Origin: Candidatus Woesearchaeota archaeon
GTDB lineage: Archaea; Nanobdellota; Nanobdellia; Woesearchaeales; GW2011-AR4
Direction of reading: 5' to 3'
NCBI GenBank assembly: GCA_018303655.1
Contig: JAGVXT010000009.1
Location: forward strand, 1 to 46,133
DNA: 46,133 nt
Both the position numbers and the translations under genes were made by a program. The notes below the pieces were generated by a model. The model was given only the letters and a program-made list of their open reading frames with translations, was not told the DNA's origin and ran no database searches. Of the stretch, positions 32,375 through 40,342 are shown one piece after another (position 1 is the first letter of the stretch; each line of letters starts with the position of its first letter).

Positions 32375-32736
32375 TCAAACACGTCTTTGTATTAGTTTTT
32401 CCAATATACCACTTTCCTCAACAGCCACCTTAACATCTTTTCCACTTGGATGAGGATGTGGAGATGATGGTTCCAGTTCAAATGTTGCCAAATATTTTCT
32501 TACATTAGTTACATTTACATTTCCAGTCAATAAATAAAGAGATACAGAAGCACGACCATAAATAACTTTTCCGTCCTTGTAATCTATCCCCTACTTTGAT
32601 GAACTTCAATTCTCACTTTGCCGCGTGGCATCGTAGGTTTAAATTTAGGGGGAATTGATAAATGAGGGTGTTTCACATAATTGGCATTTACAAAATCTCT
32701 ATTTCTATCTGTTGGAACAATATTATACTTTGCCAT
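32375..32736 (-). pseudogene. small unknown protein with one frameshift
   Basis: The minus-strand ATG at 32736 opens MAKYNIVPTDRNRDFVNANY and stops at a G4 tract near 32592-32600. One base changed there continues as IDYKDGKVIYGRASVSLYLL and ends EKLIQRRV at 32375. The restored product would be about 120 residues, mixed alpha/beta, with no known family. Both halves look coding, so the break is recent or is a sequencing error in the G run. Confidence 0.5.
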
Positions 32737-32751
32737 TTTATTTTTTTCAAC

Positions 32752-33207
32752 TCACTCGCTAAAAAATCCGCTTCTTGTTGCGTCAAACTTCCAGTTCTCC
32801 GGAATCCTGCCGGTTCTCTTGTAGTATTTGGTAAGCCTGTTTATTTTTGACTGTGTCAATAGCAAGCCGCGCTTTGAAGTCTGGTCATGCTTATTGGCTT
32901 CTATATGCTTTCTTAGCGCTGCAACTTTTTTAAATAAAGAAATCATGTCTTCAGGCACTTCCGCGCTTAAATTCTTCTCTTTTAGGACAGCGCTTATTGA
33001 TTTGCCGCATAAGGCCAATGCATTCGGGATTCCGTAAACATCCCTCAATATCATTCCAATTTGGGAAGTTGTCTTGCCGTCCTTTGAAAGCTTTGCTATC
33101 AGCAGTTCGACTTCCTTTGGCTTGTACCTTATCCATGACGGAGCTGTCTTCTTTGCCGGTTTCTTTGAGCCGTGCTTTCCCTTCTTCCTTGAGTGCATTC
33201 TTGCCAT
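32752..33207 (-). CDS. rps15: 30S ribosomal protein S15
   Basis: The 151-residue archaeal S15 has the basic N-terminal extension MARMHSRKKGKHGSKKPAKK and the core ALRKHIEANKHDQTSKRGLL with LTKYYKRTGRIPENW. It binds the central domain of 16S rRNA. An upstream GC-rich hairpin (33358-33374) lies in its leader. Confidence 0.95.
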   Translation of the reverse strand: MARMHSRKKGKHGSKKPAKKTAPSWIRYKPKEVELLIAKLSKDGKTTSQIGMILRDVYGIPNALALCGKSISAVLKEKNLSAEVPEDMISLFKKVAALRKHIEANKHDQTSKRGLLLTQSKINRLTKYYKRTGRIPENWKFDATRSGFFSE

Positions 33208-33357
33208 TTTTGGTAAATATTTATTCTTTTAACTTTTTAATCTGCTCTGCAATTCTAGTGCTCGGCAAAATTTTTTCTGCCATTAAATTTTGCCTCGCCA
33301 TACATTGAAAACTGGAAGAACAAGTTAGTTGCATCCAGTATAGCTGAGCAGTGAAAT

Positions 33358-33374
33358 GCGAACATTTTGTTCGC
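33358..33374 (-). promoter_or_regulatory. GC-rich hairpin upstream of rps15
   Basis: GCGAACA and TGTTCGC pair over 7 bp around three bases. Neighbouring words (GAAAGCGAGC, CTGCTCAGC) resemble those around the rps13 leader hairpin, suggesting a shared leader element or dispersed repeat. Confidence 0.4.
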
Positions 33375-33477
33375 TCGCTTTCAAAACCGAGCTACCTTTT
33401 AGTAAAGTGGAATATTAGATGATTTATAAATGTTGTTGAAAATAGCCCCGGGCAGATTCGAACTGCCGCCACAGCCT

Positions 33478-33493
33478 TTCTATTGCAAAGCAA
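33478..33493 (-). other. tRNA-Gln intron at 37/38
   Basis: A 16-nt insertion after G37 of the CTTTGG loop is at the canonical archaeal intron position. TTGC and GCAA inside it can pair. Excision makes the seven-base loop CTTTGGA. Confidence 0.8.
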
Positions 33494-33509
33494 CCAAAGG
33501 GCCGTATCC

Positions 33510-33530
33510 AAAGTCTTCCCTTTTAGGAAT
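33510..33530 (-). other. tRNA-Gln D-loop intron
   Basis: A 21-nt insertion follows GGTCAA of the D-loop. 3-nt bulges (AAA and TTG) flank a 4-bp helix GGTC/GACT, topped by TTCC/GGAA with loop TAAAAG. The position, splice geometry and loop match the tRNA-Leu intron at 7613-7636. Confidence 0.72.
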
Positions 33531-33553
33531 TTGACCGCTAGACTACGGGGCTG

Positions 33554-34264
33554 TTATGAGTTAAACACTTTAGTGAATTGTTTTATATTTCTATCGTTGC
33601 TAGACCAAATCTCTTTATAAAATCTTTTGATTTCTTCCTTTCTAGAGATATAAATTTTAGTTCCGAATACTGTCCTTTTTCCACATATCTTGGACGGGTG
33701 ATAACCTAAATTTATCAAAGCTTCTCTGGTGTCTCTTAGCAATGTTATGTTCCTGTTCTCAAAATTAATCTGGAACAAGCCCGGCCAATGAGGCAGCATT
33801 TCATAAATACAGCCATCTGTATCTATTAACCCCCTTATGCACGCTTTTAAATATGCATCATTTTCCTTAATCCAATTCTGTATTGTAACTTGACTTTTTA
33901 TTTTGTTGCCGTGCTTTAATCCAATTTCAATTAAAAAATCTACGATTAATCTACCATCAATTATAAGATAAATACAATTTACATTTGGCTGTTTGTATGT
34001 CCTAGGCTTAACCATAAAAAGGTCTTTACATAAATTTGCTACATAATTCGTAAGATATTCGTAATCTTTTATGTAATTTCCAGCTATTCTTAAAGAGTAA
34101 GTCCCTACATCTTTGCCTTTTTTATAAGCATGTAGATTCCCATCGCCAAGAATTATGCCAACAAGCTCTGCTAATCTTTCACTCTTTTCAGGAAAATTGA
34201 TAATTTTAATGCTTCCCCAATTTTTATGTTCTTTCAAATACTCTTCTTTTGTTTTCTGAATCAT
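33554..34264 (-). CDS. LAGLIDADG homing endonuclease
   Basis: The roughly 236-residue double-motif LAGLIDADG protein has LVGIILGDGN (about 33-42) and CIRGLIDTDGCIYE (about 140-153), whose acidic residues coordinate metal at the two active sites. These enzymes cut a long DNA site and spread introns or inteins. The ATG at 34264 is 7 bp after GGAGGTTGTG, a clear Shine-Dalgarno in a region of mostly leaderless genes. It is immediately upstream of, and on the same strand as, the two-intron tRNA-Gln. It is not inside any visible intron or intein. Confidence 0.9.
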   Translation of the reverse strand: MIQKTKEEYLKEHKNWGSIKIINFPEKSERLAELVGIILGDGNLHAYKKGKDVGTYSLRIAGNYIKDYEYLTNYVANLCKDLFMVKPRTYKQPNVNCIYLIIDGRLIVDFLIEIGLKHGNKIKSQVTIQNWIKENDAYLKACIRGLIDTDGCIYEMLPHWPGLFQINFENRNITLLRDTREALINLGYHPSKICGKRTVFGTKIYISRKEEIKRFYKEIWSSNDRNIKQFTKVFNS

Positions 34265-34570
34265 CTTCACAACCTCCAAATTTTTTATTTATTTACAAAC
34301 TTTGGAGTACAAAGAAAAAGAGAGCGTTAAGCGAAACTCCGTAAAATATTTTCGTGCTTAAAGCCGAAAAACTTAATTTTGGGGTTTTGCGTGTTCTCTT
34401 TTTTCAATAGGTAAGAACTAGCCCTTTATAAACTTCACACGAGCATGTCCAGTGCTATAATTCCACGGGGCTGTAAGTAAGCATTTTAAACTTTGTATAT
34501 AAAAGTTGTTGTTAAAAAAGAGTTAAATAAGAAAATTTAAATAAAAAAGCCAAAAATCAAGTTAATTTTG
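34265..34570. other. intergenic region with duplicated tRNA 5' end
   Basis: The ten bases ACGGGGCTGT at 34465-34474 repeat those at 33545-33554, which hold the tRNA-Gln acceptor 5' strand. On the minus strand this copy reads AGCCCCGTGG but does not continue into a complete tRNA. The rest is AT-rich, with the endonuclease Shine-Dalgarno at the left edge and a TATA-like AATTTAAATAAAA (about 34535-34547) for the next gene. Confidence 0.5.
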
Positions 34571-34888
34571 GTGAGATTTTTGAAAGAAAGAGATTTTCCT
34601 GTGGTTGATGCCAGTCTTGACATTGGCAAATTAGCACAAATACTAAGTGAAATTCTTAAAACCCAGCTAAAAGCAAACGGTCCTATGGAGCCACCAGGTC
34701 ATGGTATAAAAACACCAGTTTATGTTTTAAGGTCAATGAATGGAGATAGTTTAGTTGTTTCTGTAAGAAATTATGCGGCTGATCCTGCATTAAAGAGAAA
34801 GCAAGTTGGAATAGCAGTTCGGGGCGATGCTTCTCACGATGCTCTTTTTGAACAGAATCTTGAACCTCTACTTGAATATTTCATTTAG
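34568..34888 (+). CDS. unknown 106-residue protein
   Basis: This short soluble protein has no recognised family. It starts at TTG 34568 or, more likely, GTG 34571 (VRFLKERDFPVVDASLDIGK), about 29 bp after a TATA-like AATTTAAATAAAA. The pattern is alpha/beta with a Pro/Gly-rich middle (NGPMEPPGHGIKTPVYVL). It is convergent with dph5. There is no sign of transfer beyond its nearness to the endonuclease. Confidence 0.6.
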   Translation: MVRFLKERDFPVVDASLDIGKLAQILSEILKTQLKANGPMEPPGHGIKTPVYVLRSMNGDSLVVSVRNYAADPALKRKQVGIAVRGDASHDALFEQNLEPLLEYFI

Positions 34889-34902
34889 AATGTTAAAAAA
34901 TA

Positions 34903-35655
34903 TCAAACCCAAATATTCAATCCCTCTTGCTCCATGAAATGCAGCTTTCCTGGCACAATCAGGCAATGAACTGGATTGCCGAAATCAAATTTCAATAATT
35001 CTTTTGCAGCTCCAGCCTTGATAACCTGCTTCTCGCTTCCAATCCTTGCGCACCCGACGCAAATGGTTTTTTCAGAAAATACTTTTTCATTTTTTTTAAT
35101 CTCAATTTTTAACAAATATCTTATTGTGTCATTAACGCTCATAAATTTCCCCTCTTCAGGATTCAGGTCAAGCAAAAACAAGGTATGCAGGCCCAAGCTT
35201 AAGTTGCCTTTCAGGGCATCGTAAGGAGCTTCAACATTATCATTCTGCAAGGGTATGCTTGTTGTTTTGCCGAACTTATACGCTTGCAGCCCTGTAATGC
35301 CAACAGCGCTTATAATTGAAGCATTGTGGATAACATGGCATTTTATTCCTTCTTTTTTTGCCCTTAAAAACAGGTCAATATGGGTTGTTGCAACTAATGG
35401 GTCACCGGCAACAAGAAAGGCAACATTTTTTGCTTTAGCGTTTTCAATAATCTCGTTTTCGTCATCTTCAACAAGATTTCTTCTTGCAAGAATTATCTTT
35501 TTGTTGTAAAATTTCTCCAAATCTTCTTTTTTGCAGTTTAAAACAGAAGTATAGTTTTCCAGGTAAACAACATCGCATTTCTTGACAGCTTCAAGCCCGT
35601 TAATACTTATGTCTTTCTCGTTGTTTAATCCTAAACCTATGAAGTAGAGTGTCAT
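34903..35655 (-). CDS. dph5: diphthine synthase
   Basis: Dph5 methylates the modified histidine of elongation factor 2 during diphthamide synthesis. The 250-residue class III SAM methyltransferase has MTLYFIGLGLNNEKDISING, the GDPLVATTHIDL loop (about 84-95) and NASIISAVGITGLQAYKFGK. Length and motifs are normal. Some small archaeal genomes have lost diphthamide genes, so its presence is informative. A TATA-like TTTATAAAT lies upstream near 35724. Confidence 0.95.
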   Translation of the reverse strand: MTLYFIGLGLNNEKDISINGLEAVKKCDVVYLENYTSVLNCKKEDLEKFYNKKIILARRNLVEDDENEIIENAKAKNVAFLVAGDPLVATTHIDLFLRAKKEGIKCHVIHNASIISAVGITGLQAYKFGKTTSIPLQNDNVEAPYDALKGNLSLGLHTLFLLDLNPEEGKFMSVNDTIRYLLKIEIKKNEKVFSEKTICVGCARIGSEKQVIKAGAAKELLKFDFGNPVHCLIVPGKLHFMEQEGLNIWV

Positions 35656-35737
35656 TCCAAATAGGAATATAGTATAAGTTAAAATTATTGCTTTTTTGGC
35701 AGAAATCCATCAAAATCAAAAGCTTTATAAATGTGCT

Positions 35738-35877
35738 TGTATATAAAGATAAAATTAAAGAAAGATTAAATATGAGTTTTTTTGGCGAAAAACTCACCTA
35801 AAGCAGCTTTTTTGGCGAAAAGCGGCTTAAAATCGTTTCGTTTTGGAAATTCTAGTTTTTTAGTACGGAAAAAACTA
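35738..35877 (+). promoter_or_regulatory. three tandem hairpins and 9-codon ORF upstream of ftsZ
   Basis: Hairpins lie at 35774-35795 (8 bp), 35801-35828 (11 bp with one mismatch) and 35853-35877 (9 bp). The first two have the same TTGGCG loop. A TATA-like TTGTATATAAAG (35738-35749) is 28 bp before ATG 35772, which starts a nine-residue ORF (MSFFGEKLT) spanning the first hairpin. The layout recalls an attenuator or small RNA. No known family is matched. Confidence 0.4.
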
Positions 35878-35966
35878 TAAAACGGTATCAAATCAGCTTG
35901 TTGGCACAAACTAATTCTAAAAGGGATACAATAGAAGAGCAATATAAACATTTCGGTATTCGGAAA

Positions 35967-35976
35967 TTTATATTGT
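35967..35976 (+). promoter_or_regulatory. TATA-like box of ftsZ
   Basis: TTTATATTGT lies about 55 bp before the ftsZ ATG, giving a leader of roughly 30 nt. The purine-rich AGGGGGATGATG (36009-36020) in it could serve as the ribosome-binding site. Confidence 0.4.
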
Positions 35977-36025
35977 AAAATATACATGAACACCATACGG
36001 CTAGGGAAAAGGGGGATGATGAAAA

Positions 36026-37078
36026 ATGGATTTTTCAGTTGAAGGTACAAACACAGATGCAGGACTAGTAGGACAGGCAAACATAAAGGTAATAGGAGTT
36101 GGCGGAGCTGGCAACAACATGGTTGGCTGGCTTTACAAAAAGGGCATCAAAGGCGCTGAGATAATAGCGTGCAACACAGACAAGCAGCATCTTGGCATTA
36201 TTGATGCTGACAGGAAGTTCCTGATCGGAAAAGGAATTACAAGAGGATTAGGGTGCGGAGGATTTCCTGAAAAAGGAGCTGAATCAGCTAAAGAATCAAT
36301 GAATGAGCTTAAAGAAAGCCTGAAAGGGGCTGACATGGTCTTTGTTTGCGCTGGCATGGGCGGAGGAACAGGGACCGGAGCTGCTCCTGTTGTGGCGCAT
36401 CTTGCAAAAGACATAGGCGCTATTGTGATTGGAACTGTTACAATGCCTTTCAAGATTGAAAGGGCAAGGGTTGACAAGGCAGAGTTTGGAATGCATCAGC
36501 TAAGACAGGTTTCTGACACAGTCATTGCAATTGACAATAACAGATTGGTCCAGATAGCAGGCAATTTGCCGATACAGCAGGCATTTGCAGTTGCCAATGA
36601 GCTTGTTTCAACTATGATAAAAGGGATTGTGGAGACAATTGCAGTTCCATCTCTTGTCAATCTGGATTATGCCGATGTAAAGGCAATCATGCAGAATGGA
36701 GGTGTTGCTGTCATCGGAGTCGGCACTAGCGATACAAACAGCAGAGTTGAAGAGGCTGTCAAGGGAGCTCTTTCAAACCCGCTGCTTGAGGTTGACTACA
36801 AAGGAGCAACAGGAGCTTTAATCCATGTTGTAGGGGGCCCAGATATGACGCTTGACGACATCAACAGGATAGGCGAGCTTGTTACTGAATCTCTTGATGA
36901 CGATGCAAATGTCATCTGGGGAGCAAGAGTTGTTGAAGACATGAAAGGAAAAATTACAGTCATGACCATCATAACAGGAGTCAAAAGCCCATGGGTGCTT
37001 GGCAAGGTTGATTACTCAAGGCCATCGCCGGCAGCAGTTGCGGTTTCGCAGGAGCTTGGAATAGAATTAGTTCAATAG
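36026..37078 (+). CDS. ftsZ: cell division protein FtsZ
   Basis: FtsZ is a tubulin-like GTPase that forms the division ring. The 350-residue protein has IKVIGVGGAGNNMV (about 13-26), the tubulin signature GMGGGTGTGAAP (about 110-121) and the T7-loop region NLDYADVKAIM. The C-terminus ends shortly after the core (SQELGIELVQ), without an obvious long linker, so membrane tethering must use another partner. The preceding 370 bp are non-coding and structured. Confidence 0.95.
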   Translation: MDFSVEGTNTDAGLVGQANIKVIGVGGAGNNMVGWLYKKGIKGAEIIACNTDKQHLGIIDADRKFLIGKGITRGLGCGGFPEKGAESAKESMNELKESLKGADMVFVCAGMGGGTGTGAAPVVAHLAKDIGAIVIGTVTMPFKIERARVDKAEFGMHQLRQVSDTVIAIDNNRLVQIAGNLPIQQAFAVANELVSTMIKGIVETIAVPSLVNLDYADVKAIMQNGGVAVIGVGTSDTNSRVEEAVKGALSNPLLEVDYKGATGALIHVVGGPDMTLDDINRIGELVTESLDDDANVIWGARVVEDMKGKITVMTIITGVKSPWVLGKVDYSRPSPAAVAVSQELGIELVQ

Positions 37079-37482
37079 GCAAAACTCACGATCACCCCTT
37101 TAGTCTTTGTGGTGAGATTGTTTCTTTGCCTTCATTTACAAAACCACCCCCAACGTTTTTAATATGAAGGCAAGCGGTGGCACAGCAATGTGCCACATTT
37201 TTTATTTGATATTAGGTATAACTCTAGAAATTTCAATCCGTCCCTTCGGGACATTAGATTGTGCTCGGCTTTCGCACCCTTTCAATCGCTCCAGCTTCGC
37301 CTAACATTGCAATAAAATAATCAAATGTCGAAAATCAGTCGAATGGTGAGCGAGTTCCTCGCGAACCTCGCATGTTACTGATTTTCGAGCATGATCGAAA
37401 ATCGCTCTGCGATTTATCGACAAGCGGTTTACTTTCTTCTCGCTTTACAGCCAAAAGTCGCTCTCGTTTATTTTTATAGAAA
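37079..37482. other. convergent intergenic region with competing hairpins
   Basis: The 404 bp between the ends of ftsZ and the nitroreductase gene hold no credible gene. CGAAAATCAGT (37329-37339) pairs with ACTGATTTTCG (37377-37387), enclosing GCGAG-TTC-CTCGC. GATTTTCGA (37380-37388) can pair instead with TCGAAAATC (37395-37403), so the folds exclude each other. GTCC/GGAC and CTCAC/GTGAG hairpins lie further left. It probably acts in 3'-end formation for both genes. Confidence 0.5.
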
Positions 37483-38184
37483 TTAACTTTTTTTCTTCTT
37501 AAACTTTTCCTTGACTTTCTCAACTAATTTTTTACCATGCTTCTTGATGTGCTTATGAGTTTCAGTCACAGCATGCTGTATGTAAGGGCTCCAGTATCCT
37601 AATCCCGTTTTTGGGCCTTCAATCCTGCCGTACCATTTCTCGAAGAACATGACATGCTCTATCCTGTGCTTTGGAGGAGCTTGCGGTGTTTCATCAGCAT
37701 AGCCGATTGTGACAATGCCCTGCACATTTACATGTTCAGGCAGGTTGCAAAGCCTTCTTATCTCTTCCTCGTCAAATGCGCCAACCCAGCAGGATCCTAA
37801 TCCAAGAGAAGTGGCTGTCAAAAGCATGTTCTCAATTGCAGCAGCAGCCCCCTGTATTGTGTAAAGCCTTGTGCCTCTTGTTCCATAATACCGCTCTGCT
37901 TTTTCAGGCTCGCCAATGACTAAAATATGAATAGGAGCATCCTGCATCCAGTATTGCTGCACGCTCGCTTCCGCAATTGCCTTTCTTTTGGCTTCATTTT
38001 TAACAACAATGAACTTGACATTGAAAATGTTGCCTGCAAATGGAGCGTACTTTCCGGCCTGCAGAATCTCGACAACATTGTCCCATGGAACTTGCTTGTC
38101 CTTGTATTTTCTTATTGAACGACGAGTTCTTATGCAGTCAAAAATGCTCATGTGCCTATGCTCGTGCTCTGCATTATGTGTCAT
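37483..38184 (-). CDS. nitroreductase-family flavoprotein
   Basis: The 233-residue FMN-dependent NAD(P)H oxidoreductase has an FMN-phosphate site RTRRSIRKYKDKQVP (about 19-33), GAAAAIENMLLTATSLGLGS (about 112-131) and TIGYADETPQAPPKHRIE. The substrate is unknown. The extra Lys-rich C-terminal 40 residues are not part of the fold. A TATA-like ATTTAAATA (38205-38213) 25 bp upstream supports the start at 38184, leaving an 11-residue His-rich N-terminus. Confidence 0.88.
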   Translation of the reverse strand: MTHNAEHEHRHMSIFDCIRTRRSIRKYKDKQVPWDNVVEILQAGKYAPFAGNIFNVKFIVVKNEAKRKAIAEASVQQYWMQDAPIHILVIGEPEKAERYYGTRGTRLYTIQGAAAAIENMLLTATSLGLGSCWVGAFDEEEIRRLCNLPEHVNVQGIVTIGYADETPQAPPKHRIEHVMFFEKWYGRIEGPKTGLGYWSPYIQHAVTETHKHIKKHGKKLVEKVKEKFKKKKS

Positions 38185-39153
38185 GAAAATGTTCTGGAAA
38201 AGGGTATTTAAATAATTAACTGAAAAAACCCTTAAACCAACTTAGAATTTTTTGGATAAATCCTGAACTAACGCATTTGCTGTCTATGCAAAGGTTTGAG
38301 GAGCATTCAAAATTGTTGTCGCACTTTTCTTCTTCTTTGATTTGGCTCGTGAATTTATAATTATCGCTGCAGAATTTATTGTCTTTCCTGTAGCCAAACG
38401 GGTAGCATTTGTCATCAAGCTCGCAACCAGCGCAGACATAATCCTTTTCGCTTGGTTCTGGAGGCTCTTTGACTGATTCTGCAGGCCTGTCTTTTCTTTC
38501 TTTTTTTGGTATTTCGATTGGCTTCTCTGTCGGCTTCAGCTCCATTTTTTTGCAGGTACCGTCGGAGCAGCCGTATGGACATTGATAATCTGCGTAAGCG
38601 TATTGTTTTGAATCATAACAATAAGTTTCGTACAATAAGTTGCGGTAATAATCTGCCTTTTCAGGACTAGCTTCATCGGCAGCGCACTTGTCTTTGAAAA
38701 CCTCATTAGGATAAGTCATTGTAACATAACCTTTTTCATAGTAATTTTTTCCACCATCGCTGTCGATGCACTCATTCTTGCCGCAGTATAAGACCTGTCC
38801 ATGCGTGTCACAAGTGCAACCTTCTTTGCATGGGTAAGCTCCAGGTGTGCACTCAACTATTTTACCTTCGTAGCAAGAGCAGCCTTCAGGGCACGATGAC
38901 AAGCAGTCAAATCCAATCTTTTTACTGTAACCGTCAATAGTTGTGTAAGCATATCCTCCGCAAGTGCTTTTCCATGTGAGCTGAGTGCCTTTTTCTCCTG
39001 ATATTGTAACTGTGCATGAATCGTAGCCAGAGCAGCTGCTTCCTTCTTTGTTGTTGGCATAACAGCTCTGAGTTGCCTTGGAATTTGAGAATATGCATGT
39101 GACTTGCTCTTTAAGGGTTGTAGGCTCAGGCATCATCTTGCAAGCGCCTTCAA

Positions 39154-39310
39154 AGCAGCCGTATGTACATTCATATAAGTTTTCTATTGCTTGGCCGTCG
39201 CTTCTGCATGATTTTTCGTTCAGCAGATTCGGATTTTCGCTCGGGTTGTTATTGAAGAATGTTATATAGCCATATTCATAATAATTCATTCCGCCGTCGG
39301 AATCTGTGCA
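39154..39310 (-). repeat. internal repeat, full copy
   Basis: This segment is almost identical in DNA sequence to 40021-40158, including silent positions over roughly 105 bp, but contains 19 bp that the other copy lacks. It encodes the NYYEYGYITFFNNNPSENPN unit and what follows. Such identity implies recent duplication or gene conversion. Confidence 0.85.
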
Positions 39311-40020
39311 TTTTTGCGTTGCGCAATCACTTGGGCAAGTTCCAACTGAGCAAGAACAGGCTATTCCTTCTTCCTTGGAGCAAGGCGGGCAGTAATCAGC
39401 TTCTCCAGACTCGCATATTTTGTTGCCGCAAACCGGTTTTGAAGTCGGTACGCATGCTCCGGATTTGCAGCCTGCCGGACAAATAGACGCCTGACCGGAG
39501 GGAGTTATTGCTTTGCCATTGTTAAAGCAAATCATCTCGTAAACCGCACATTCTTTTTCACACACTTCAGTATAATCATTAGAAAGCACATCATTATCAT
39601 TCCATTCAGGGTCATATGTCCAAGGGAACTGCCCTTCTTTCATCTGGAGGCAGAAATCATTCGCATATCCCACCTGACCTTGCCTACTGGATCCGAAAGC
39701 ATCGAGCGGACCGTAAACCTGGCCTTTTGTATACATATCGAGCCCGTCACTGTCAGTGCAGCTTTTGGTTTGTGTTGTGCAGGCAAATTCAGCATTTTCA
39801 TTATAGCCATCAATTGTTGTATAAACATATCCTCCGCAGGTGCTTTTCCATGTCAAGCTTGTTCCTTTTGTTCCAGAAACAGATACAACGCATGTGTCAA
39901 CTCCAGAACATTTATATTTATTATCAGTTGTGTAACAACTTTGAGTTGAACCAGAATTTGAGAACACACATTTGACTTCTTCTTTGACTGTTGTTGACTC
40001 TGATTTGCAGGCACCGTCAG

Positions 40021-40158
40021 AGCAGCCGTATGTACATTCATATAAGTTTTCTATTGCTTGGCCGTCGCTTCTGCATGATTTTTCGTTCAGCAGATTCGGA
40101 TTTTCGCTCGGGTTGTTATATATTCATAATAATTCATTCCGCCGTCGGAATCTGTGCA
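40021..40158 (-). repeat. internal repeat, copy with 19-bp deletion
   Basis: Compared with 39154-39310 this copy loses 19 bp after GGGTTGTTAT (plus-strand reading), at a spot with short AT repeats. The deletion shifts the frame of the Cys-rich gene just after its signal peptide and first CTDSDGG motif. Confidence 0.85.
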
Positions 40159-40342
40159 CGTGCTGGTTGTATTCTCAGCGCCCAAGACAGCAAAAGAGCT
40201 AACGATTAAAGCCAATGCAAAAATGATTATAAGTTTGTTCATTCTATAACGATCATTTAATTCATAAAGTTATATATAAATATATCGATAACTTCAATAG
40301 ATATCATAGTAATGGACAAATTCTTGCGTTACAAACCAATAA

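Larger units (their letters stand above)
33444..33552 (-). tRNA. tRNA-Gln(TTG) with two predicted introns
   Basis: This is a 109-nt gene. The acceptor AGCCCCG/CGGGGCT, T-arm GGCAG-TTCGAAT-CTGCC and anticodon stem CGGCC/GGCTG (one G-T pair) with loop CTTTGG-A identify glutamine. Removing 16 nt at 33478-33493 restores the anticodon loop. Removing 21 nt at 33510-33530 restores the D-arm GTCTAGCGGTCAAGGAT. The mature RNA would be 72 nt, normal for this tRNA. The stop codon of the LAGLIDADG gene lies one base upstream of the 5' end. Confidence 0.92.
38216..40242 (-). pseudogene. repeat-rich Cys-rich secreted protein, frameshifted
   Basis: The reading frame starts at 40242 with a signal peptide (MNKLIIIFALALIVSSF) and CTDSDGG, then goes out of frame near 40125, where 19 bp are missing compared with a near-identical copy at 39154-39310. 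From 39967 to 38216 the frame is open for 583 residues. It holds several C-x-DSDG units with NYYE-like continuations, two long Cys-rich KGT-LTWKSTCGGY modules, a Pro/Lys linker and a CDNNFECSSNLC end. It was probably a surface or extracellular protein. Confidence 0.7.

Noticed and set aside
34400-34474. A second complete tRNA starting AGCCCCGTGG
   Set aside because: No matching T-arm or acceptor 3' strand follows; only the first ten or so bases resemble a tRNA.
37225-37300. TTTCAATC words resembling CRISPR repeat ends
   Set aside because: Only two short occurrences, no regular spacing, no repeat of 25 bp or more, and no cas genes in the window.
39616-40209. Several plus-strand ORFs opposite the Cys-rich gene
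   Set aside because: They are His/Cys/Ser-rich complements of the CTDSDGG repeats and are repeated only because the true coding strand is.
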